Below, one piece after another: positions 55,200 through 64,000 of a stretch of DNA of 64,000 nt. The DNA lies in NCBI GenBank assembly GCA_016081115.2, contig CM071928.1:62813950-62877949 (forward strand). Reading direction: 5' to 3'. A model generated the notes under the pieces. The model was given only the letters and a program-made list of their open reading frames with translations, was not told the DNA's origin and did no database searches. A program made the position numbers and the translations under genes. Each line of letters begins with the position of its first letter. The stretch's first letter is position 1. Origin of the DNA: Rehmannia glutinosa (Eukaryota; Streptophyta; Magnoliopsida; Lamiales; Orobanchaceae).

Positions 55200-56620
55200 T
55201 CCAGGTCCTATCCACACTTTTCTTTGAAATTATACATTCTCTTCTATGCGCTATAATTTCATTCAAGTTTGGGGGGAGAGGTAGTATATTTTTTGAAGGC
55301 TGTGGCGTTATTGCATTCATGTAGTTGCATTTAGAGCATATAGTATGCATTGCATTAGATGTTTTTGATTTTTTTAGCACGTTTATTACTTTCTTAGTTG
55401 TTTAGGGAGTGAGTTGACCGCTATTGTGTGTTTGTTGATCTTGGGAACATGTGTTGAGCAGTTTATGTTGTTTTGAATTGGGTATTGAGCGTGAGTTGAC
55501 CGGGTTGAGAATAATTAATATGGAGCATGTGATTATTGGAATCATGGTTAAAATACTTTGAATTATGCACTTACAAGCCTGTGAGCTTTTGAGCCTTTTA
55601 CCGCTTTCATATTATGCGATCTTGTTGGTTGATTGAGTGTGTCATTCATGTTGTTTTGAATTCTAGAACTTGCTCTGGTATCTCTGTCAAAGTCACATGT
55701 TGTATGCATTCATGAAAATGATTTTAGGCCATTTTTGTTAAGCCTTTCAAACCTTTTTGCCTACCTTATGATATTTGATTTCCCTAGATATCCAATTTGA
55801 GCTTATTGCCTGATTTTTTTTATATCCACATTTCAAGCCTTAGAACTCAATTTGATATATCTGTTACCCTAAGCTTGAGCGTATAACATTGAGTAAAGGG
55901 ATTGAATGAAAGAGTATCGAGAAGTTAGAAAATAGTGTATATATTGGGTGATTGGGAATAAAAGAAGAAAAGGAGGAAAATGGAGGATACTCACAAAAGA
56001 GTCGAAAAACAAATCGAATGCAAATAGTGAGTCGACCATAAGTGAAAAATATGCTGGAAATTGTGATGTAAGGCGAAGGAGAATGATTTGTATAAAAAAA
56101 GGGGAGAAATAGAGAGGTGATAGGATATAAGGCGGTTGAGAGTACATAGTTGATTTGTATTAGAATTACTGTTTGAGAAAAACGATGTGCTTACCAATCT
56201 ATACGCTTGAATTGAGTCACTTTATCCATATTTCCCTACCTTAACCAAAGAGCCTTCATTACAACCATAAATAAAGTCCTTTCTGATTAGTGAATTGCAT
56301 ACAAACGAGTGGCGGGGATGTAAGACGATTTGCAAGCATATGGTAATTCTTCAACATTCATATGACTTGAGTGAATACACGTCCCTTATTATTCTGGTGA
56401 GTAGAGTATACACTTTATCCCTGAGAGGCGTGATTTGAAGTGTTTTACCACGATTTTGATAGACTTGTGCTCCGTGTTAGATATTTGAAACTTGGTTGGT
56501 TTGTGCTTGATGTCTATGGATAGATGACATGAATTGTGATGCGGTGTTCTTGAGTTGGTCTTCTTTACCCCATTTGTGTTGTCTTGTTTATAAAGTGTTG
56601 ACCGGGACTGTCAACAGTTT
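55200..56620. other. 3' non-coding region of element 2
   Basis: No coding frame. Several segments match the 3' region of element 1 (23560-24840), for example GCATTAGA near 55350 and TTGAGTCACTTTATCC near 56212, in the same order. The region is part of the Athila body. Confidence 0.65.
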
Positions 56621-56633
56621 AAGTTTGGGGGTT
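56621..56633 (+). other. Polypurine tract of element 2
   Basis: AAGTTTGGGGGTT sits immediately before the 3' LTR. Confidence 0.75.
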
Positions 56634-58093
56634 TGATTGACATGTATTTTGCATGTATTTTGGGCTTAATCTTGGCTAGAATGTGTTGATATGCATGCAT
56701 TATATGAGTAAATAGGATTTTATTCCTGTTTTGTGGAAAAGGATTACGCTTTGCTCGTTTTGTAGGAATTTATCGATAATTGTAGCATTTTGGAAACAAT
56801 TCGAGCATTGCAATCGCCAATACTTGAAATGATAAACGAAGTTTGGAGTCGAATCAAGAAGAAGTCGACGAACCCGCGAAAAACGAAAGAAAAAGGCCAA
56901 GTGCTAGCCATTTGTGAGGTGAGCACGGGCAGGGCGTGCTCCCTAGCACAGCCCGTGGTCAACCTATAACTGAAGACTCAGGGTTCGACTACCAGCACGG
57001 GCAGCCCGTGCCTCCTTTAGAGTTTTGGACAGTCCATGTGGCTCCCAAAGACGGGCCGGGCGTGCCATGACATGGCCCGTGCTCCTCTCAAGGGGAAAAA
57101 TAGAGTTTGACTCGTGGTGAACTAGGTTTCACCCAAACGAAGTACAAATAGAGACGGGGCGGCCACAAACAAGGGGGACACCGATTTTTGCCCTAAAAAC
57201 CAGAGAAAAGAGCAATTTTCTACCAGAGAATTGGAGAGATCGATCAAGACCGCAACCACACCTTCTAGGATTGAAGATAGATCGAGAGATCGTCATCATC
57301 CCTGAGTTCACTCATTCCATAGTATCGTTATTTCAATTAGTTAGACATGAACATTAATAATTTGTCTATGGATTATTTCTTTTCTATGTCTGGCTAAACA
57401 CTTTGTGATTCCCGGGTTTGGGAGTAGGTTAATGAATACTTCTATTTGATGATTTATTGCAATCAAAGTTAATGTTTTCCAACCCGATTCAAGTACTTTG
57501 CTTTAATTCTTGTTTTATCAAAAAGCTATTGGTTTAACTTGTTTTGATATATTGATTCATAATTCGAACAGATGAGTTTCAATATTAGATCTATGAGTAC
57601 TTGACATGAATAACTTGCATGATTGAGAAGTCTGTGAATATTCGTGAGGCCTTTTAATCTTTTGATCTTTTGGGAGTTGGATATCTCATGTGAGTAGAGA
57701 TGCTAGCATAGATATTCCAATCAACGCTTTTACATGCATCTCGAGAGAGAGGGTAAATTACTTTTGTGATTGGTCTATAGGGAAAAATACGTTTAACTTT
57801 GGTTTGATTAATCTGATAATAAAAGGGGATATTAACTGAAACCATAACCCATGAATCCATTCATTCATACTTGATCTTTTAATCCACTCTTTGCTTTGTT
57901 ATTCTAGGATAATTTCTGCTTTAGTGTTAATAAAATCAATCCATCTCAAATTCGATAGTGTAGATAAAAATAAGGCTATTATAATCCAGTAATTAGTACA
58001 TTAATTTATTAGTCCATGTGGATTCGACCTTGCTAACCCTATTCTATAAACTGCACCGTACACTTGCGGTGAAGCTAAAAAATAAGGCGAACA
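56634..58093 (+). repeat. 3' LTR of Athila-like element 2
   Basis: 1460 bp, TGATTGACATG ... GGCGAACA, followed by ACCGG. The palindromic GCACGGGC block is at about 56925-57085. Confidence 0.92.
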
Positions 58094-58265
58094 ACCGGCC
58101 GACCTATGATTTTTGACAGCACGATTCTATTTGTTATTAAGCCATTATCAACAAGATTTACTTTATCATTTCTTAACCATTTTTGTAGATCTTTTGATCC
58201 TTATTTTGTAGACAAAAGTGAAAATGGAGGAACCTATATTGGAGATCCAATCTTGAAGACTCTCC

Positions 58266-58273
58266 TATAAATA
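58266..58273 (+). promoter_or_regulatory. TATA box of the copia-C LTR
   Basis: TATAAATA in CTCCTATAAATAGATGAAGG is a canonical plant TATA context, some 700 bp before the LTR end. Confidence 0.65.
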
Positions 58274-58589
58274 GATGAAGGATTTGAAGGATCAATAACA
58301 ACACACAAGCATACAATACAACAAGAAAATCTGCAAACTTCTCTAAGGTTTCATTTCAACATTCTTGTTATAATAGCCTAAGCACATCACTTTCATATTT
58401 TGATTACTGGGCTTTCCTTCTTGATTACACTAGCACTTTTGAGTTATAATATTTCATTTAAAGTGTAATCTTGATTGTAATTGTAACATCATACAAAACA
58501 AGAAATCCTTGTTAGTGTTCTTTTGGCAAGAACACGTTTGGTTGATTGGAGGTGGTTGATTGAAAGGCTTGGTACTTTTCGTGTTGAAG

Positions 58590-58720
58590 TATTTGGTGCT
58601 CTTCGAGGTGTTAGAAGAGTTTGATGCTCTTCGAGGTGAAGAAGAGTTTGGTGCTCTACGAGTTGGAAGATTGTGGTGATCTTCATAGGTGTTGTTGTAA
58701 GAAGAGTTTGGTGCTCTTCA
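58590..58720. repeat. Short repeats GGTGCTCTTCGAGG in the copia-C LTR
   Basis: The words TTTGGTGCTCTTCGAGGTG, TTTGATGCTCTTCGAGGTG, TTTGGTGCTCTACGAG and TTTGGTGCTCTTCAAAG recur with 25-60 bp spacing in the R/U5 part of the LTR. They contain the small inverted word GAAGAG...CTCTTC. Confidence 0.7.
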
Positions 58721-58972
58721 AAGTAAAGGTTGTAATTATTTTGGTTTCAATTAATAAACTTTTTTCTTTTCGAAATCCACTCGGATATACCGGGTGGTAG
58801 AGCACGTAGTCCCTAGGTAGGGTGAAGCTCTCTATAAATGATCGTGTGTTGTTTATATTTTTGCACTTTTATTTGTTCGTCATCTTCATATTCGAAAAAA
58901 GGACGCAAATCGGAAAATCGGGAAAATCTATTCACCACCCTCTAGATTTTTGTAGCCACTTGGACTAACAAG

Positions 58973-58984
58973 TGGTATCAAAGT
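58973..58984 (+). other. Primer binding site of copia-C
   Basis: TGGTATCAAAGT lies two bases after the LTR end. It is a slightly altered form of the TGGTATCAGAGC site complementary to initiator-Met tRNA used by plant copia elements. Confidence 0.75.
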
Positions 58985-60059
58985 CAAACTCTTTGACAAG
59001 CTCATTTAATCTTTTCGAGTAAAGAGGAGATCCATGACTACTAACGATAACTATCTTCCAATGGGTGCTTCATTCAATAGGCCGTCTCTCTTCGACTCCA
59101 ATAATTATGCATTTTAGAAATATATAATGAAGTGCTTCCTACAAAGTTGTGGGTTTGATATTTGGAACACGGTTATAAACGAAGTATTTATCCCAATGAA
59201 GAAGAAGGAGAATGAAACTCAAATCCTTAAAGCTCTCAAGGAGTTCAATGATGAAGACAAGAACATATTCTCTTTAAACGGTAAAGCTCTTAACATTCTT
59301 CATTGTTCTCTTACTGCTACGGAGTATAATCACATTTGAGGAATTCAATCCGCTCATGATGTTTGGGAAAAATTGGAAGTTATCTGTGAACGCACAAAGA
59401 AAGTGAAACAAGCTCAAAAAACCATGTTGGTCAAAGAGTTCAAAAATTTCACTATGAATGATGGAGAAAATATTTCTAAAATGGTTGAAAGGCTTGACAA
59501 CATTGTAAATCCTCTAGTTACACTTGGAAAAATTATTTTCGAAGATGATAAAACCACCAAAGTTCTAAATGCTCTTGCAGTATCTTGGTTCGAATAAGTT
59601 ACTGCTATTATGTAAGCTCAAAATTTAGAAACTCTAAATTTTGATGAGCTTATCGGTAATCTTCTCATTTATAAAGTTTATACTAATAAAAGGAGTAATT
59701 CAAAGGCATCGACTTCTCAACCGAATATGGGATCAACTCCAAAAGGTCTTGCCTCAAAATCGAAAAATTATTATTCAAGTGATGAGGAAGATGAAGATGA
59801 AAAACTTATTAGAAAATTTACAAATATTTTAAATAAAAACAAGGAAAAAAAAGCAAGAAATAAGTTTTGCTTTAGATGCGGAAAATCTGGACACTATATT
59901 ACCAATTGTCCAAAAGAGAAAGAAAAACAAAGGAAGAAAAAACACTTTCACAAAGCCTTGAATGCCAAAGCCGAAGCAAAAACATGGGATGAGCTTCTTG
60001 CAACATCTGATGATGAAGAAGCCTAGCAATGTCTTATGGGCATCGAAGAAGATAATGAG

Positions 60060-60396
60060 TATTGGGATTTGGTCCAGCATCCTGCCTGCAATGAGCTTTA
60101 AAAGAGGCGCGAGGCGCGTCCTATGATTCGAACTCGTGAACGCTGGATTGCATAGTTATATGAGAGCTTAAAGGATTTGATATTGACTACCTATACCAAC
60201 AGATGCATCTTCTTTTCTGGTGTCCATTACATAGAAACTCTGAGGTTAAACATGTTTGGCCTGGAGTAGACATGGGATGGGTGACCTCCTGGGAAGTTTT
60301 CAGGCTGCGCGTGAGTGAGGACAAAAGCACACTAGAAAAGACTCGTGTTGGTTTGTGTGGACAATCGTCAATCCGGGTAGCGCTAGAGGTCCAACA
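60060..60396 (+). mobile_element. Cassandra-like solo LTR carrying a 5S rRNA-like promoter
   Basis: A 337-bp insert starts TATTGGGATTTGG and ends GGTCCAACA. It interrupts the copia-C gag frame and is flanked by ATGAG/GTGAG (60055-60059, 60397-60401). Residues 60185-60320 resemble plant 5S rRNA. The internal promoter is well kept: AGGTTAAACATGTTTGG (A-box region), GGAGTAGAC (IE) and GGATGGGTGACCTCCTGGGA (box C). LTRs containing a 5S sequence define the Cassandra TRIM family. Only one LTR is present, so it is a solo LTR. A 5S-derived SINE is the alternative, but the LTR-like TG/CA ends argue against it. Confidence 0.75.
60185..60320 (+). ncRNA. 5S rRNA-like sequence within the Cassandra-like LTR
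   Basis: It is not a working 5S gene. The 5' half is diverged and longer than normal, while the downstream internal control region is close to the plant 5S consensus. It may still recruit TFIIIA/RNA polymerase III (inferred from known Cassandra biology). Confidence 0.7.
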
Positions 60397-60958
60397 GTGA
60401 GGTACGCTCTAATTCTTCCATCTCTTTTATTAATGAATCGCAAGGTGATTTTGATGAGCTCCAAAATGAATTCCAAAGCATGCTTTTTAAATACAAAAAT
60501 TTGAAAAAGGAATTCGACACCTTGAAAAATGAAAATGATAGTTTACTTGTTTCATATGAATCACTTTCTTGTGCTCACACTAGTACACTAGAGAAGGTTA
60601 AAACTCTTGAAACAGAAAATAAATCTCTAGTTAAGGATATTGATTGCATGAAAAAAGATATGATGAAGTTTAACTTGAGTACCGATAAATTGACCAAAAT
60701 TCTTGATGTTTAACGTTGTGATTATTTGAAACTAGGACCTGGTTATAAGACAAATGTTATCAATGATATAAAAAAGAACCAAGTACCTACTTATGTGAAT
60801 CATTATTATGCTTCCAAAAATATTACTTGTTTTTATTGCGACAAATGTGGTCACACAACAAACATGTGTCGGGCTAGAAATAGCTCAAATTATTATTGGA
60901 GATCTAAAAGTTTTAATTCTAATCCCAATGGACCCAAAGACTTGAGGGTACCATAATA

Positions 60959-61647
60959 TAATTTCATGTTAGGTACTACAAGCAATAATTTCATGTTAAA
61001 GAAAATTCAAATCGTCAAATAGACAACAAATGTTCGCGCCATTTGATCAAAGGAGAAGTTATTATCAACAAAATCATATTTCAAGAAGAATGCATAATCA
61101 ACAATGGGAAAGACACAACTCTTGGCAATGGCGATATTGGTAACTCTTATCCTCTTCTTGAATTATGCATTTTTTTGTCTTTTATAATTATTGCACATAT
61201 TCATGTCTTTATTCATGTTTGTCAAATTTCTTTTTCAAAATATTTCTTTAAAATGAGGTCTCAACTATATACTCTCGGATTTTCAAATTTCAATTGAGAG
61301 CTTGTATAGCTTTTCTATAAGCACATTAGAACTTACATGTTTTATCAAACTCTTGTTGGTTATTACAAGAGCATAGTATGTGCCACTTGTCTAATTTCTA
61401 AATGGGTTTATATCAATATTGTCTATATTATCCGGTACTACTAAACTCTTGTGCAAGAATTTTTCTTAAGACTTTGTAGGAGATATTTTGGTGTTAAAGG
61501 ACAAAGGATCGCAAAGGGATAAATGCTTTTCTACATCAAATTGGGCAAGAATGATAATGGTAAACTGTTCGTCACACAAAATCGAGGTACGTCCACCATC
61601 TTATCTTACTACTCATAGACTTATATTCTTCATGCCGTATGCATATG
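60959..61647. other. Copia-C internal remnant without recognised domain
   Basis: A short frame at about 61030-61150 encodes a Q/N/R-rich piece (QQMFAPFDQRRSYYQQ) that may be the gag C-terminus. The rest (61160-61640) is AT-rich with no copia protease, integrase or RT motif. Confidence 0.45.
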
Positions 61648-61845
61648 TGCTCGATTTCAAACCAATCCCAAAGAGTCTCATTTAAGTGTCATTAAAAGAA
61701 TTTTTCAATATTTGAAAGACACTATTTCTTATGGCTTGTTTTATCCAAAGAATGAAAATTTTTCTTTAAAAGGATATAGTGATCCGGATTATGCGGGAAA
61801 TATTGATGTTAGTAAAAGTACTTCCGGGGCCAACAGCTTGGGATC
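61648..61845 (+). pseudogene. RNase H-proximal pol fragment of copia-C
   Basis: ARFQTNPKES is followed, after a one-base shift at about 61680, by VIKRIFQYLKDTISYGLFYP, then LKGYSDPDYAGNIDVSKSTS and GANSLGS. This is the copia RT-RNase H linker, with the first RNase H aspartates in YSDPDYAG. It stops abruptly at about 61845, where unrelated repeat DNA begins. Confidence 0.8.
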
Positions 61846-62175
61846 GGGTCTGCATCTTCGTTTCTTTTGGCTTTTCCCACAGACAATGCCAAAGTGATGT
61901 TTTTCTTCCGCAGATTTCATCCTTAATAGAAGTCCTCCAGAACTGGAATTTTTATTTGGTGGGACCTTGCCTGCAACACCAGCAAATGTTAGACGGGCAC
62001 TGGGGTTATCCCAGGGAAGTCCATCCGACACTCAAGTCAACATGGTGAATGAGAGAAAATCCAGAGTAGTAAATAAAATACTGAATATGAATTATCTGAA
62101 TTTACATACACATGATATGAAATGACTTTATATGCCTGGGTAGCCGACCTCTTGGGCCGCGTAGGAGCGGCGTGT
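61846..62175 (-). repeat. Unclassified reversed retroelement fragment
   Basis: On the minus strand an 80-codon frame (SDGLPWDNPSARLTFAGVAG) is open across 62031-61789, and a TATA-like CATATAAAGTC lies near 62131. The sequence joins copia-C without a gap. It looks like a piece of another, oppositely oriented LTR element, but no partner is in the window. Confidence 0.35.
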
Positions 62176-62845
62176 GGGCCGAGTAGTTGTATCTGTAGCC
62201 TAATAATTAATGAATAATATTGGTTAATTAATGAGATTGAATAATAATAATAAAAAGACCTTTTTTTACCACAACAACATATATGGATCATTATGAACCA
62301 ATAACAAAGACCTAAAACTTATATCTTGGCAATGAACTCCAAATTTATGAGTAAACTACATTAAATTAAATTTTTTTTGAAAGGAAATTAATTTATTGGA
62401 TCCCTACAAATGTAACACTTGTTAGTGAGCAACAATTTAGCCAATATGCATCGCCAAACCACCCAAAGCTGCAGGCGCTTGAATAGTTAAAAAGAGCTGT
62501 TATGTGTGGATCCAACCAGGGTTGTTTAATGCAAGGAGAGAAAATAGCATATTTATATTTCTTTTATTGCTCTCTTCATAAAGTAAGTAATTATCTCATA
62601 AAAAAAATTATTTTTCCTTGTTTGGACTTGTGATCTCGTGAAGTAAAGATTATTTATCTTGCTTAAGAAAGTTCATTACGATATAATGTTTTTTTTTCTT
62701 TTTTGAAAATTTGAGTCCATTTTCTTGATCACGATTATTCCTGGGTTGTTTTTTTTCTTTATATTCCCTTTTTCTGCGTACAATGTGTAAATGTTTTCTT
62801 GAATAATTGAAATTGCTGCAGTGGTGATATGCAATAAGATTAGAG
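62176..62845. promoter_or_regulatory. Upstream region of the synaptotagmin gene
   Basis: AT-rich, with no other gene. TTGCTGCAG at about 62812-62820 could be the acceptor of a 5' UTR intron, 25 bp before the ATG. No clear TATA box could be assigned. Retroelement debris ends roughly 0.7-0.8 kb from the start codon. Confidence 0.4.
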
Positions 62846-63652
62846 ATGGGTTTCATAAGCACAATAATGGGCTTTTTCGGGTTTGGAATGGGGTTTTCAA
62901 TTGGGCTTGTGGTCGGATACTTTCTGTTCATCTACTGCCAGCCAACTGATGTGAAGGTAATTTTATTTTTTGTATTGTTCTGTTTAAGTCCATGCATTAT
63001 ATACAGCAGACAGGGGGACAAAAATTCTCCACCTTGTTTAAGTTTGCTTCTGGTTCTGCATAATTTAATCATAATATAAAAGTCAGGGACGATTTAGATT
63101 TTGATTCTGCTTTTGGTTTAATTTTTACATACACAATTTTATAACTCATTTACCAAACACTATCAACTTGTGATTGTATTTTCAAACACTAGAAATTTCT
63201 TTTTCTCAATTTATTTTTGCTATAATAAATCACTTCTTCTATGAACAAAAGTTATTGGAAAAACTCCTTTATTTAAACTGGGGGTTCATATAAAGTAATG
63301 CATTTAAGAGACTTATTTGCAACAAACACATTTTGATTTTATTTACATAAAATAAAAACTACATAGGAATTTACATTCAATATTTGGGTAATACTCTATG
63401 CAGAATCCTGAAATTCGTCCATTAGTTGAGCAAACTTTTGAAGATCTCCAAAAGCTGCTTCCAGAAATACCACTTTGGATTAAAAATCCAGATTATGATC
63501 GTGTGAGTTTCATCACTTAATTTACTCAAAATGTTTACAGGAAAATTAAATTGACACCGCATAAGTGGTCGTAGTTTAATTTAAATATTTCACCTGTGCA
63601 GCTTGATTGGCTGAACAAATTCATCGAATTAATGTGGCCTTACTTAGACAAG
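62846..63652 (+). CDS. SYT2: Synaptotagmin-2-like protein, exons 1-3 (5' part of gene, continues beyond window)
   Basis: Plant synaptotagmins tether the ER to the plasma membrane and take part in vesicle traffic. They have an N-terminal membrane anchor, an SMP lipid-binding domain and two C2 domains. Exon 1 (62846-62956, 37 codons) encodes MGFISTIMGFFGFGMGFSIG plus LVVGYFLFIYCQPTDVK, a hydrophobic anchor. Exon 2 (63404-63502, 33 codons) encodes NPEIRPLVEQTFEDLQKLLP then EIPLWIKNPDYDR. Exon 3 (63602-63652, 17 codons) encodes LDWLNKFIELMWPYLDK, the start of the SMP domain. All junctions have GT...AG, phase 0, and the frame stays open. The start is the ATG giving the family-typical N-terminus. 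The FIYCQPTDVK...EIRPLVE sequence is nearer SYT2 than SYT1 as I recall them. The C2 domains lie outside the window. The part seen looks intact. Confidence 0.9.
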
Positions 63653-64000
63653 GTATGATTCCTAGAAAGCTTTTGTTGTTGTGCTACACTCTCATCAAAT
63701 GTTGACATTCCAATAGGGTAAATTGAAATTTTAGGGCATTGACAAAATTAGTCCGACAAAAATCACGATTTGCAAAAGAAATCCAATAATTCGGAAGAAA
63801 ATACTCGATTCAGTCCTTTGGACGCCGGAAATATAAAATTTGCTAGAAAAATCTGCGTGTTAACATTTTAGCCAAACTGGAAATCAATTCTCTTATATGG
63901 ATATTATGATAGTTACTTTCTCTTTCCTAAGTTTTTGTCCGAATTAATAAGCCAACTCACTTAGAGGGGATTTCCACTCATGTGAAATTGACTTCCACAT
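63653..64000 (+). other. SYT2: Intron 3 of the synaptotagmin gene (partial)
   Basis: Starts GTATGATT. From about 63730 it contains repeat-like DNA (GACAAAATTAGTCCGAC, GATTCAGTCCTTTGGAC, GCCGG) similar in vocabulary to 33128-33360. Confidence 0.7.

Larger units (their letters stand above)
34639..58093 (+). mobile_element. Athila-like Ty3/gypsy element 2, RT/integrase-less, carrying a nested copia
   Basis: The LTRs (34639-35993 and 56634-58093) start TGATTGACATGTATTTT. The right one ends GCGAACA. A perfect 5-bp duplication ACCGG lies at 34634-34638 and 58094-58098. Total span is 23.5 kb, of which 14.0 kb is a SIRE-like copia inserted in gag (36881-50884). Coding order is gag, protease, then a gap where RT, RNase H and integrase should be, then the conserved post-pol hairpin module, a long Athila-type ORF and the 3' LTR. 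It would have depended on an autonomous Athila for mobility. Confidence 0.9.
58099..58970 (+). repeat. Second part of the copia-C 5' LTR
   Basis: Continues the LTR after the second ACCGG and ends CTTGGACTAACA. It has a TATA box and, in 58590-58720, four short repeats of GAAGAGTTTGGTGCTCTTCG-like sequence. Confidence 0.8.
59034..60958 (+). pseudogene. gag of copia-C, interrupted by a solo LTR
   Basis: A single frame starts at ATG 59034: MTTNDNYLPMGASFNRPSLF, then the copia gag core (KMVERLDNIVNPLVTLGK). A CCHC knuckle CFRCGKSGHYITNC is at about 59868-59910 and an acidic/K-rich stretch follows. After the insertion at 60060-60396 the same frame resumes with a coiled-coil region (KKEFDTLKNENDSLLVSYES) and a second knuckle CFYCDKCGHTTNMC. 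Premature stops occur at about 59116, 59337, 59595, 59610, 60024 and 60711, but there is no frameshift until after 60958. The copy is dead. Confidence 0.8.
34249..61845 (+). mobile_element. Decayed Ty1/copia element (copia-C), 5' LTR split by Athila element 2, right part truncated
   Basis: The LTR has TGTTAG/CTAACA ends. It runs 34249-34638, is interrupted by Athila element 2, and resumes at 58099-58970, about 1.26 kb when joined. A methionine-tRNA-type primer site follows (58973), then a gag frame (59034-60958) and a fragment of the RT/RNase H junction (61648-61845). Protease, integrase and most of RT are missing. No 3' LTR is in the window, so the copy is an old, truncated remnant. Confidence 0.85.

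Noticed and set aside
60185..60320. Functional 5S rRNA gene
   Set aside because: The 5' half is diverged and lengthened, and the sequence is embedded in an LTR-like unit inside a copia gag; it is 5S-derived, not a 5S gene.

Overview
This window is nuclear DNA of a flowering plant, almost certainly a eudicot. It is AT-rich, has plant-type introns, is packed with plant LTR-retrotransposon lineages (Athila-type Ty3/gypsy and Ty1/copia) and Mutator-like elements, and ends in the first exons of a plant synaptotagmin gene. Most of the 64 kb is a nested stack of transposable elements. The only ordinary host gene visible is the synaptotagmin start at 62.8-63.7 kb.

Region by region. (1) 1-6735: the right part of a DNA transposon, whose left end lies outside the window. 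It carries a minus-strand multi-exon Ulp1-type cysteine protease gene, and its introns and flanks are full of short AAAAGTATTACTTTT-type palindromic repeats. (2) 8365-9040: a small non-autonomous element whose terminal inverted repeats match the right end of element 1 and which has a related GTATTAGTAGT internal repeat. (3) 9041-10287: AT-rich retroelement-like debris. (4) 10298-26981: a Mutator-like element bounded by a perfect 10-bp target duplication (TATTTTAATA). It holds an Ulp1-like gene remnant (+) converging on a FAR1-like gene remnant (-). Two younger elements sit inside it: a 1071-bp hAT-type element (12511-13581, 8-bp duplication ATATAAGT) and Athila-like element 1 (16214-26379, 5-bp duplication ATAAT). 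(5) 27813-32006: a non-coding LTR element with 565-bp LTRs and duplication ATAGC. (6) 34249-61845: a decayed Ty1/copia element (copia-C). Its 5' LTR is split by Athila-like element 2 (34639-58093, duplication ACCGG), and element 2 is itself split in gag by a 14.0-kb minus-strand copia element of SIRE/Maximus type (36881-50884, duplication GGGCA). The copia-C gag is interrupted by a solo LTR containing a 5S rRNA-like promoter (Cassandra-like, 60060-60396). (7) 62846-64000: the 5' end of a synaptotagmin-2-like gene, with exons 1-3 and the start of intron 3.

Insertion order can be read from the nesting. The MULE is older than the hAT element and Athila-1. Copia-C is older than Athila-2, which is older than the SIRE-like element. 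Athila-1 encodes gag, protease, RT, RNase H and integrase, with frame breaks that fall largely in homopolymer runs. Athila-2 has lost RT, RNase H and integrase but keeps gag, protease and a long downstream Athila-type ORF. No CRISPR array, tRNA gene or bacterial-type feature is present. All family names come from recognised motifs and no database search was run.
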